A stretch of 64,000 bases of DNA from the NCBI GenBank assembly GCA_031262085.1, contig JAISIN010000042.1, forward strand, positions 18,049 through 82,048, written 5' to 3'. Shown here piece after piece: positions 48,786 through 57,028 of this stretch. The notes beneath the pieces are model-generated. The model worked only from the letters and a program-made list of their open reading frames with translations. It was not told where the DNA came from and did no database searches. Every line of letters starts with the position of its first letter. Position 1 is the first letter of the stretch. A program made the translations under genes and the position numbers. The DNA is from Prevotellaceae bacterium. Lineage in GTDB: Bacteria; Bacteroidota; Bacteroidia; Bacteroidales; Bacteroidaceae.

Positions 48786-50822
48786 TTGGAAGAAGTGGAA
48801 GAGACAGTAAATAGAGCGTTCGGTAACGGGCGATGCGATGAGACCACCGCAAAGCCAAACAACAATGACACCACCGCAAGTTCAAGCAGCGATGGCGCGC
48901 AGCCCACTTTCAATGTTCAATTTTTAATTTTTAATTTATCGAATGCGCTGCTCAGCCGACCGCGCAGTGCCGACGGTCTATGGACGGGCTGCCTCTCCTC
49001 CAGCCCCATCTCCACCGCGGTGGCTGTTTTTGCCCTGCACACCATCGACCGTGCGCGTTACGCCGAGCCGATCCGGAACGGTGCGGCATGGCTCCTCGGC
49101 GAGATGCGCGCCGACGGCTCGTGGGGCGATTCGCCCGAAAGCCCCTCCAACCTCACAGCCACGCTGCTCACCTATGCGGCGCTGACCGCCGTGGGACAAT
49201 TGCCCGCGCAGAGCATCGCCTACCTGGAAGCGCGCTTCGGCGGCTCCGACGAGCAACATCTCATCGAAGGTGTGCTGCGCTACTACGGCAAAGACCTCAC
49301 CTTCTCCGTGCCGATACTGGTGATGTGCGCCCTGGCAGGCATCATCCGTTCGTGGAAGGCGATACCGCGCTTCCCTTTCCAAGCCGCCCTCATCCCCCAG
49401 CGCTTCTTCCGCTACCTGCGCCTGCCGGTGGTGAGCTACGCCATCCCCGCGCTGATCGCCGTGGGCATCCTGCAATACAAGCGGCACAAGGTCGAACTGT
49501 TCCAGAAGCATCACAAGCGGAGACCCCTGTCGCGTGGTCAGTTGCAACGCATCGATCGCGCCCTGACGGTGTTGCAACGCTTGCAACCTGCCGGCGGAGG
49601 CTTTCTCGAGGCGCCGCCGCTCACGGGCTTCGTGTCGATGTGCCTGAGCGCTGCCGGTTACTCAGGCATCCCTGCCGTGCAGGCTTGTGCCGACTTCCTG
49701 GTGCGCACCGTCCGCCCCGACGGCTCCTGGCCTATCGACACCAACCTCTCGGGCTGGGTCACCTCCCTGAGCGTACGCGCCTTGGGCGCCGACACCCCCA
49801 ACCCCGAAGCCCTGGCAGAGACGATTATTAACAATGCCTTCCGCCACAAGCACCCCTTCACGGGCGCCGCTCCGGGCGGATGGGGCTGGACGAACCTCTC
49901 CGGCGCCGTGCCCGACGGCGACGACACCGCCGGCGCCCTGGTCGCCCTGCACATCCTGCTCAAAGGCGCTTACCGCCCCGAGATAGGCAGCGGCATCGAG
50001 TGGCTGCTGGGCTTGCAGAACAGCGACGGCGGCATGCCTACCTTCTGCAAGGGATGGGGCAAGCTGCCTTTCGACCGCAGCAGCGCCGACATCTCCGCGC
50101 ACGCCCTGTGCGCCTTCCGCCTCTGGGCAGCTGTCCTGCCCGACAAGCTGCAACGGCGGGTAGCGCGCGCCACCCGGCGCCTGCTCCGCTGGATGAAGCA
50201 GCACCGCGCCGCCGACGGCTCGTGGACACCCCTCTGGTTTGGCGATCAGGATGCGGCGGACGAGCAGTCGCCCGTCTACGGCACAGCCACCACCATCGCC
50301 TACCTTGCCGCAGGGACATGTCCCGATGCGCAGGGATGGGCTGCCGATGCGCAAACCTTGATTGCCGACGGCATCTCTTACCTGCTCACCGCACAGAACG
50401 TCGACGGCGGATGGGGTGGGGCAGCGGGCGCTCCCTCCAAGGTCACACTGACTGCCCGCGCCCTCTGTGCGCTTGCCTCCTGCACCGTCTTCCGAGGGGA
50501 AGACGGTTCGTCTTTCGAGGGGAAGACGGTGCGTCTTTCGAGGGGAAGACGGTTCGTCTTCCGAGGGGAAGACGGTTCGTCTTCCGAGGCGGAGACGGTT
50601 CGTCTTCCGAGCGAAAGACGGTGCGTCTCCTGCGAACAATGGGAGAACGCCGTACAGCAGGCAGTCGACTACCTCCTCCGTGCCCATCAGCGCGGCGCCT
50701 TGTATCAGCCGGAGCCTATCGGCCTGTACTTCTCCCGCCTGTGGTATTCGGAGGAGCTGTACAATCTCACCTTCGTACTGGAGGCGTTGAAGAAATTAAA
50801 AATTGAAAACCCCATCGCATGA
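48786..50822 (+). CDS. Class II terpene cyclase (squalene-hopene cyclase superfamily); true start uncertain
   Basis: DxDD motif SGAVPDGDDTAGALVAL; QW-like repeats RADGSWGDSP, QNSDGGMPTF, AADGSWTPLWFG, QNVDGGWGG; C-term GLYFSRLWYSEELYNLTFVLEAL. Confidence 0.85.
   Translation: MEEVEETVNRAFGNGRCDETTAKPNNNDTTASSSSDGAQPTFNVQFLIFNLSNALLSRPRSADGLWTGCLSSSPISTAVAVFALHTIDRARYAEPIRNGAAWLLGEMRADGSWGDSPESPSNLTATLLTYAALTAVGQLPAQSIAYLEARFGGSDEQHLIEGVLRYYGKDLTFSVPILVMCALAGIIRSWKAIPRFPFQAALIPQRFFRYLRLPVVSYAIPALIAVGILQYKRHKVELFQKHHKRRPLSRGQLQRIDRALTVLQRLQPAGGGFLEAPPLTGFVSMCLSAAGYSGIPAVQACADFLVRTVRPDGSWPIDTNLSGWVTSLSVRALGADTPNPEALAETIINNAFRHKHPFTGAAPGGWGWTNLSGAVPDGDDTAGALVALHILLKGAYRPEIGSGIEWLLGLQNSDGGMPTFCKGWGKLPFDRSSADISAHALCAFRLWAAVLPDKLQRRVARATRRLLRWMKQHRAADGSWTPLWFGDQDAADEQSPVYGTATTIAYLAAGTCPDAQGWAADAQTLIADGISYLLTAQNVDGGWGGAAGAPSKVTLTARALCALASCTVFRGEDGSSFEGKTVRLSRGRRFVFRGEDGSSSEAETVRLPSERRCVSCEQWENAVQQAVDYLLRAHQRGALYQPEPIGLYFSRLWYSEELYNLTFVLEALKKLKIENPIA
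50486..50628. repeat. Intragenic array of six exact 23-bp units (cgtcttccgaggggaagacggtt) with internal dyad
   Basis: cgtct starts at 50486, 50509, 50532, 50555, 50578, 50601, 50624; AAGACG-GTT-CGTCTT dyad. Confidence 0.95.
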
Positions 50823-52252
50823 AGCGAAAGAGAGATACCGTTACCGCCGTCACTGCCGCCGTGGCAGTGTGCTACCTCCTGCTGCTGGTGGGCTGGCACC
50901 TCTATGTGCCGTCGCGCCCGCTGGAAGTGCAGGCGCCGGGCGCGGACAACCGCCCCGTCGGTACGGAGCGGAAGGCGGATGAGGTGCGCATCGGCGAGTT
51001 TTTCATGGCTTACGACGCACAGGTGCAACCCGCAGGCACCGACAGCTGGAGCTGCTTCCGCGGCGACCGCTTCGACAACATCGTACACACCCGCGCGGCG
51101 ATACGCACCGACGAGGCGCCCTATCCCCTGCGGTGGCAGGTTGCCACGGGCGAGGGACATGCCGCGCCTGCCATCCGTGCGGGGCGGGTCTACCTGCTGG
51201 ATTACGACGAATCGCTGCAATCGGATGCCCTGCGCTGCTTCGACCTCGACAGCGGCAAGGAGCTGTGGCGGCGGTGGTACCGGGTGCCCATCAAGCGCAA
51301 CCACGGCTTCTCGCGCACCGTGCCCGTGGTGGGCGACGGCTATGTCATCACCATCGGCCCCGAAGGGCATGTGATGTGTTGCGACCCGCTGAGCGGCGCG
51401 TTGCTGTGGAGTCTCGACATGCAGCAGGTGTACGGCACGGAGGTGCCCTTCTGGTACACGGGGCAATGCCCGCACGTCGATGGCGGCACGCTCATCCTGG
51501 CGCCCGCCGGGGAGAAGGCGCTGCTGGCAGGCATCGACTGCCTCACGGGCAAAGAGCTGTGGCACACGCCCAACACGCCCCAATACAAGATGTCGCACTC
51601 CAGCGTCATGCCCATGACGCTGCTGGGCAAGCGCACCTACGTCTACATGGGCATCGGCGGGCTGTGCGGCGTCTCTGCCGAACCGTCCGACCGCGGCACG
51701 CTGCTGTGGAGCACGGGCACCTGGCAACCCTCGGTGGTGGCACCCTCGCCCTTGCAGATCGGCGACAACCGCATCCTCGCGGTGGCAGGCTACGGCAGCG
51801 GCGGGGCGGTGTTCGAGGTGAGCCGCACCGGCACCGGATGGCGCGCGGCGGTGACGGACAAGTTCAAGCCCAATGAAGGCATTGCCTGCGAACAGCAGAC
51901 GCCGCTCTATCATAACGGAATGGTCATCAGCGTGCTGCCCAAGGATGGCGGCGTCAACCGCAGCAAGCTGGTCTGCTATGCGCCCGGCAACCTGCGTACC
52001 CCCCTCTGGAGTTCCGATGCCGACGAGCGCTTCGGGCTGGGACCTTACTTCATCATCGACGGCAAGCTGGTGGTGCTCAAGGACACGGGAGAGCTGTATG
52101 TCTATCAAGTGGAACAACGGGGCATGAAGCTGCTCAAGCATCAGACCATCATCGAAGACGGTGCCGATGCCTGGGGGCCGCTGGCGTATGCCGACGGCAG
52201 GTTGCTGCTGCGCGATGCCCATCAACTAATATGTCTTCAAATTGAGCATTGA
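50819..52252 (+). CDS. PQQ-like beta-propeller repeat protein, membrane-anchored N-terminus
   Basis: TM AVTAAVAVCYLLLLVGWHLY; repeats FDLDSGKELWRRWY, CDPLSGALLWSLDM, CLTGKELWHTPN. Confidence 0.85.
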   Translation: MKRKRDTVTAVTAAVAVCYLLLLVGWHLYVPSRPLEVQAPGADNRPVGTERKADEVRIGEFFMAYDAQVQPAGTDSWSCFRGDRFDNIVHTRAAIRTDEAPYPLRWQVATGEGHAAPAIRAGRVYLLDYDESLQSDALRCFDLDSGKELWRRWYRVPIKRNHGFSRTVPVVGDGYVITIGPEGHVMCCDPLSGALLWSLDMQQVYGTEVPFWYTGQCPHVDGGTLILAPAGEKALLAGIDCLTGKELWHTPNTPQYKMSHSSVMPMTLLGKRTYVYMGIGGLCGVSAEPSDRGTLLWSTGTWQPSVVAPSPLQIGDNRILAVAGYGSGGAVFEVSRTGTGWRAAVTDKFKPNEGIACEQQTPLYHNGMVISVLPKDGGVNRSKLVCYAPGNLRTPLWSSDADERFGLGPYFIIDGKLVVLKDTGELYVYQVEQRGMKLLKHQTIIEDGADAWGPLAYADGRLLLRDAHQLICLQIEH

Positions 52253-52254
52253 AT

Positions 52255-53292
52255 ATGGAAAAGGAGAAAGATAGGGAACGGTCGATGTCGCGTCGGCAGT
52301 TCATTCAGACCTGCGGCGGCATCGTGGCAGGCGTCGGCATGGCAGGAGCACTGGGCTATGCCTTTCACCGCAGCCTGACGGCGCCGACGGGGAGTACGAC
52401 ATCTTCATTCGGAGGCGGGGCAATCGCTCCATCGGGCAGTACGGCGCTACGCTCGCCCTACAAGTTGGTGAGCGCCCTGCACACACCGGCAGCGATTGAT
52501 GCGCTGGAGGTGGGCGACAACCGGATGGTGGTCGCTGCGGGCGGGCAGGTCATTGTCTACGACTTCACGGGCAAGGAGTTGCAGCAGTTTGCCGTGGCAG
52601 GCACGGTGCGCGACCTTGCGCTTGCCGACGGATTGCTCTATGTGCTCCATCCCCAATCGGTGAAGGTTTATCGCGACGGCACTTGGGTGAGGCAGTGGGA
52701 GACGTGCGATTCCGAATCGGACTACTGCTTCATGGCGCTCTCGCCCGAGGCTGTTTATGTAACCGATGCCGCCCGCAAGAATATTTGCCAATTCACCCGC
52801 GACGGTGAACTCGTGCGCTTCATCGAAAGTCCCGACGGCTTCATCGTCCCCAGCTACTCCTTCGGCATCGCCTTTGCCGGCGGCACGCTCTACTGCTCCA
52901 ACCCGGGCAGGCACCGCGTGGAGAGCTACCAACCCGACGGCACGTTCATCGCCTCGTTCGGCAAGCTGGGCAACGACCCCGGCAGCTTCTGCGGCTGCTG
53001 CAACCCCGTACACCTCACCGTGACGGCAAGCGGCGACCTCCTCACCTCCGAGAAGGGCATCCCCCGCATCAGTTGCTACAGCCCTAAGGGCGAGTATCGC
53101 ACGCTCCTGCTCGACAGCCCGATGCTGGGCGGCGGCAACAGCGCCTACGACGTCAAGGCTTTCGCCGACCGCCTGGTGGTGGCTGGGAAGGACAAACTCA
53201 TGACCTTCCGCTACGACGCCGCCACGGCAGACCGCACGGCGTGTGCCGGTTGTACCCAATCCTGCCCGCTGCGTGCCGGCATAAACCTTTAA
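52255..53292 (+). CDS. NHL/6-bladed beta-propeller protein with Tat-type signal
   Basis: SRRQFIQTCGGIVAGVGMAGALGYA; CQFTRDGELVRFIESPDGFIVPSYSFGIAFAGGTLYCSNPGRHRVESYQPDGTFIASFGKLGNDPGSFCGCCNPVHL; C-terminal CAGCTQSC. Confidence 0.8.
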   Translation: MEKEKDRERSMSRRQFIQTCGGIVAGVGMAGALGYAFHRSLTAPTGSTTSSFGGGAIAPSGSTALRSPYKLVSALHTPAAIDALEVGDNRMVVAAGGQVIVYDFTGKELQQFAVAGTVRDLALADGLLYVLHPQSVKVYRDGTWVRQWETCDSESDYCFMALSPEAVYVTDAARKNICQFTRDGELVRFIESPDGFIVPSYSFGIAFAGGTLYCSNPGRHRVESYQPDGTFIASFGKLGNDPGSFCGCCNPVHLTVTASGDLLTSEKGIPRISCYSPKGEYRTLLLDSPMLGGGNSAYDVKAFADRLVVAGKDKLMTFRYDAATADRTACAGCTQSCPLRAGINL

Positions 53293-53295
53293 GCG

Positions 53296-53895
53296 ATGGC
53301 ACGGAACGACGAACCACGCAACTCCCCCGAACGGGACAACAGCCGGCGCACCCCCCTGGAACGCCGCCGCTTCCTCCGCACGCTGGGCGCCCTCCTTGCC
53401 GGCGGCAGCCTGCTGGCTGTGGCAGGCGCGGCGGGACGCCGGACGAGCGCGGCGCGGGGCGATGCCTACTGGCAGATAGATCCCGGCAAATGCACCCAAT
53501 GCGGCAGGTGCGAGACCCACTGCGTACTGCCCGTGTCGGCGGTGAAGTGCTTCCATGCCAACCGCGTCTGCGGCTACTGCGACCTGTGCGGTGGCTACTA
53601 CCGCAGCAATGTGAAAGAGCTGAACACAGCTGCCGAGAACCTGATGTGCCCCACCGGCGCCATCGCCCGCCGCTACGTGGAGGAGCCTTACTTCGAGTAC
53701 ACCATCGACGAAGCCTTGTGCAACGGATGCGGCAAGTGCGTCAAGGGGTGTACCTCCTTCGGCAACGGCTCGCTCTACCTGCAAATCAACCGCGACCTGT
53801 GTACCGACTGCAACGCCTGCCGAATAGCCGACGTATGCCCGTCGGACGCCATCAGCCGCGTACCCGTGAGCCATCCGTATAACCTGAAAGAATAG
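53296..53895 (+). CDS. Multi-cluster 4Fe-4S ferredoxin with Tat-type signal
   Basis: ERRRFLRTLGALLAGGSLLAVAGAA; CTQCGRCETHC; CGYCDLC; CNGCGKCVKGC; CTDCNACRIADVCP. Confidence 0.85.
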   Translation: MARNDEPRNSPERDNSRRTPLERRRFLRTLGALLAGGSLLAVAGAAGRRTSAARGDAYWQIDPGKCTQCGRCETHCVLPVSAVKCFHANRVCGYCDLCGGYYRSNVKELNTAAENLMCPTGAIARRYVEEPYFEYTIDEALCNGCGKCVKGCTSFGNGSLYLQINRDLCTDCNACRIADVCPSDAISRVPVSHPYNLKE

Positions 53896-53905
53896 CACCG
53901 GACGT

Positions 53906-55168
53906 ATGACACCCAACCGCTTCCCCAAGCCCGACTTTGAATCGGGCTATCAATATCCCGACATCACCTATCCGGTGCCCGACGAGGCGCTCTGGACAAC
54001 GGTCGACCTGCTGATGCTCGTGCTGCTGATGGGCATCGTGGCGTGGGCGGTCGTCAAGCGACAGAGCCGCCGGCAGGTCGTCCTCGTCTCCCTGCTCTCC
54101 GTGGGCTACTTCGGCTTCTTCCGCCAAGGGTGCGTGTGCAGCATCGGCAGCATCCAGAACGTGGCGCTGGCGCTGGCGGATGACAGCTACGTGCTGCCGC
54201 TGTCGGTGCTCCTCTTCTTCGGCTTGCCGCTGCTGTTTGCCTTCCTCTTCGGCAGGGTCTTTTGTGCGGGTGTCTGCCCGTTCGGGGCATTGCAGGAGCT
54301 GCTGCTCATTAAGAACCACCGCCTGCCGCGCCCGCTGTCCACGGTGCTGGGCATGATACCGTGGATCTACCTCCTCTTTGCGCTGCTCTATGCGGTGACG
54401 CGCAGCAGTTTCCTGCTGTGCCGGTTCGACCCCTTCGTGCCCATCTTCCGGTTGGGCGGCGACTTGGGCATGCTCGTGTTCGGCGGCGCGCTGTTGCTCG
54501 TTTCGCTCTTTGTGAGCCGTCCCTTCTGCCGCTTCCTCTGTCCCTACGGCGCGCTGCTGGGGGTGTTCGCCTCGGTGTCGCTGTGGCGGGTCAAGATTAC
54601 TAAAAAGGAGTGCATCAACTGCGAGCTGTGCCACCACGCCTGCCCCGTGGATGCCATCCTGCCTCCCTACGCCAACCAGGTCAAGGAGAGCCGTGCGCAG
54701 GGCGTGCGGCGGGTGCTGGCTTACGCACTGCTGCTGCCGCTGCTCATGGCGTGCGGCGCGCTGCTGATGTACCTGGCAAGCGACAGCCTGAGCCGCGCCC
54801 ACAAAGAGGTGCGGCTGTACGACCTCTCGGTGCAGTATGCCGACGCACAAGCCACGCTCCCGATAGAGCTGGAGACCTACTATGCGCAGGGCGGCACGGC
54901 AGAGGCGGTGGCAGCGCGCTACGCCGACATCCGCGCCGGCTTCCGCCGTTACGGCACACTGACGGGCGCACTCATCGGGTTGGTCATCGGCATCACCCAA
55001 ATCCGCCTCTCCACCAAACGAAGCCGCAAGCAATACGCCATCGACCCCGCCGCCTGCGTGGCGTGCGGCAGGTGCTTCGGCTACTGCCCGCAGAACATAG
55101 CCGCCGGTAAACAGCCCCCCTCCGCCGACGGACTACACCTATCCACCCCTAACAAACGACAACCATGA
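53906..55168 (+). CDS. NosR/NapH-like membrane polyferredoxin
   Basis: Multiple TMs; GRVFCAGVCPFGALQELLL; SRPFCRFLCPYGALLGV; CINCELCHHACPVDAI; CVACGRCFGYCPQNI. Confidence 0.85.
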   Translation: MTPNRFPKPDFESGYQYPDITYPVPDEALWTTVDLLMLVLLMGIVAWAVVKRQSRRQVVLVSLLSVGYFGFFRQGCVCSIGSIQNVALALADDSYVLPLSVLLFFGLPLLFAFLFGRVFCAGVCPFGALQELLLIKNHRLPRPLSTVLGMIPWIYLLFALLYAVTRSSFLLCRFDPFVPIFRLGGDLGMLVFGGALLLVSLFVSRPFCRFLCPYGALLGVFASVSLWRVKITKKECINCELCHHACPVDAILPPYANQVKESRAQGVRRVLAYALLLPLLMACGALLMYLASDSLSRAHKEVRLYDLSVQYADAQATLPIELETYYAQGGTAEAVAARYADIRAGFRRYGTLTGALIGLVIGITQIRLSTKRSRKQYAIDPAACVACGRCFGYCPQNIAAGKQPPSADGLHLSTPNKRQP

Positions 55169-57000
55169 AGAAAGCCCTCTTCCGCAACATAGCCATCGTG
55201 TCGGCACTCTTTGCCGTCGTACTCTCCGTGATGTTGGTGACCAACTACTTCCAGGTACGGAGCACCACGCCGCTGCAAAGCGAGGTGATCGAGACCCTCA
55301 AGCAACTGAACGACCAGCAGGGAGGCAACGCCGAACTTCAGGAGCAGATACGGCAGATCGACCTGCTGGCGCGCCGCGCCTACTTTGTCAACGTCGACCA
55401 CCTGCGCACCGGCATCTACCTGCTCATCGGCATGGTGCTGGTGTTCGTGGTTTGTGCCCGTCTCTACGTGGCTCGGGAGAAGGATATTCCCGGCAAGGTA
55501 GTCAGTCCCATCGACGAGTGGGCGATCAAGAGCCGGGCACGTGCTTACGTGGCTTGGACGGTGGGGGGAGTGACGGCTGCGGCACTGCTTTTTGCGCTCT
55601 TGACCTCGCCTTTGTTGAAATCATCGTCGAAGCCCGACGAGGCAGCAGTGCCGACCGAACAGAGCGCCGAGTACATTGAGTTTCCGGATATGGGACTCGA
55701 TCCGGGCGAGACATCTCCGGCTTCCGAAGAGGTTGAAGCGGTGGCAACGACCTCCGAACACTTCGAAGAAGTACCGGCTACCTCCGAACAACCCGTTGCC
55801 ACAGCACCGACAGCTGCCGATACCACTGCCCTGACTGCCACTGCCCCGCCTGTCTCCAAAGTCACCTCCAACGCCTTCCGCGGCAACTACGGCACCGGCA
55901 TCTCCGCCGCCAAGGGCATCCCCACGGAGTGGAACCTGCAAGCAGGCACCAACATCGCCTGGAAGCAGGACAATCCGCGCCAAGGTTACAACTCCCCCGT
56001 CATCAACGCCGGTCGCGTCTTCTTCACCGGCGCCGATGCCGAAGCGCGCGAACTCTACTGCTACGACCTCGCCACCGGCGAGCAGCTGTGGAAGTTGGCT
56101 GCCACCGGCATCCCCGGTTCGCCCGCGCAAATGCCCGAGACCACCCCCGACACTGGCTTGGCTGCCTCGACCGTTGCCACCAACGGGCGGCAGGTGTGCG
56201 CCATCTTTGCCACGGGTGACATCCTCTGTGCCGACACATCGGGCAAGCGCCTCTGGGCTAAGAACCTCGGCGTGCCCGACAACCATTACGGCTACGCCTC
56301 GTCGCTGCTCATCTATGGCACTAGCGTCATCGTGCAGTACGACAACCAGACCCACCCGCGCATCCTGGCGCTCGACCTGGCCACGGGCAGCGAACGGTGG
56401 AGCGTCGCCCGCCAAGAGAAGATAGCCTGGAGTTCGCCCGCCCTGGCAAGGGTAGGCGACAGCTACCAATTGGTCATCACCGGCAACCCCGCCATCACCG
56501 CCCTCGACCCTGCCGACGGCAAGCAGCTCTGGCGCGTGGCTTGCCTGAGCGGCGAGGTAGGTGCCAGCCCTTGCAGCGCTAACGGCATCGTCTACGGCGC
56601 CAGCGAATATGCCAAGCTGACCGCCATCAATGGCGCCGACGGCACTACGCTGTGGGAAGCGAGCGACTACCTGCCCGAAGTCTCCAGCCCCGTGGCCACC
56701 GCCACCAGCGTCTACCTCGCCACCAGCTACGGCGTGGTGGCAGTCTACGACGCCAAGACGGGTGCCCTCCGCAAGGCGCACGAGCTGACGGCCGAGTTCT
56801 ACTCCTCGCCCGTCATTGCCGACGGCAAGGTCTACCTCTTCAGCAACGACGGCAAGGCGTTCATCTTCGCCGCCAACGACGACCTCACCCTCTTGCAGAC
56901 CCTCGAGACGGGCGAACGCACCTTTGCCACACCCGCCTTCACCGACGGCTGCATGGTGGTGCGTACCGAGAAGAGCATCTACTGTGTACGAAAGAAATAA
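55165..57000 (+). CDS. PQQ-like beta-propeller repeat protein, membrane-anchored
   Basis: Two N-terminal TMs; YDLATGEQLWKLAATG, LDLATGSERWSVARQ, LDPADGKQLWRVACLSGEVGASPC, INGADGTTLWEASDY. Confidence 0.88.
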   Translation: MKKALFRNIAIVSALFAVVLSVMLVTNYFQVRSTTPLQSEVIETLKQLNDQQGGNAELQEQIRQIDLLARRAYFVNVDHLRTGIYLLIGMVLVFVVCARLYVAREKDIPGKVVSPIDEWAIKSRARAYVAWTVGGVTAAALLFALLTSPLLKSSSKPDEAAVPTEQSAEYIEFPDMGLDPGETSPASEEVEAVATTSEHFEEVPATSEQPVATAPTAADTTALTATAPPVSKVTSNAFRGNYGTGISAAKGIPTEWNLQAGTNIAWKQDNPRQGYNSPVINAGRVFFTGADAEARELYCYDLATGEQLWKLAATGIPGSPAQMPETTPDTGLAASTVATNGRQVCAIFATGDILCADTSGKRLWAKNLGVPDNHYGYASSLLIYGTSVIVQYDNQTHPRILALDLATGSERWSVARQEKIAWSSPALARVGDSYQLVITGNPAITALDPADGKQLWRVACLSGEVGASPCSANGIVYGASEYAKLTAINGADGTTLWEASDYLPEVSSPVATATSVYLATSYGVVAVYDAKTGALRKAHELTAEFYSSPVIADGKVYLFSNDGKAFIFAANDDLTLLQTLETGERTFATPAFTDGCMVVRTEKSIYCVRKK

Positions 57001-57028
57001 CCGCAACGCCATAAATAAGAGACACCCC

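Noticed and set aside
53906-55168. Denitrification (nos) cluster based on NosR-like protein
   Set aside because: No nosZ, nosD, nosL or nosY visible; only the polyferredoxin fold is shared.
56816-57028. N-terminal extension of the NuoE/F ORF
   Set aside because: Overlaps the 3' end of the propeller gene out of frame and is Ser/Pro/Arg-rich; start at 57029 fits.
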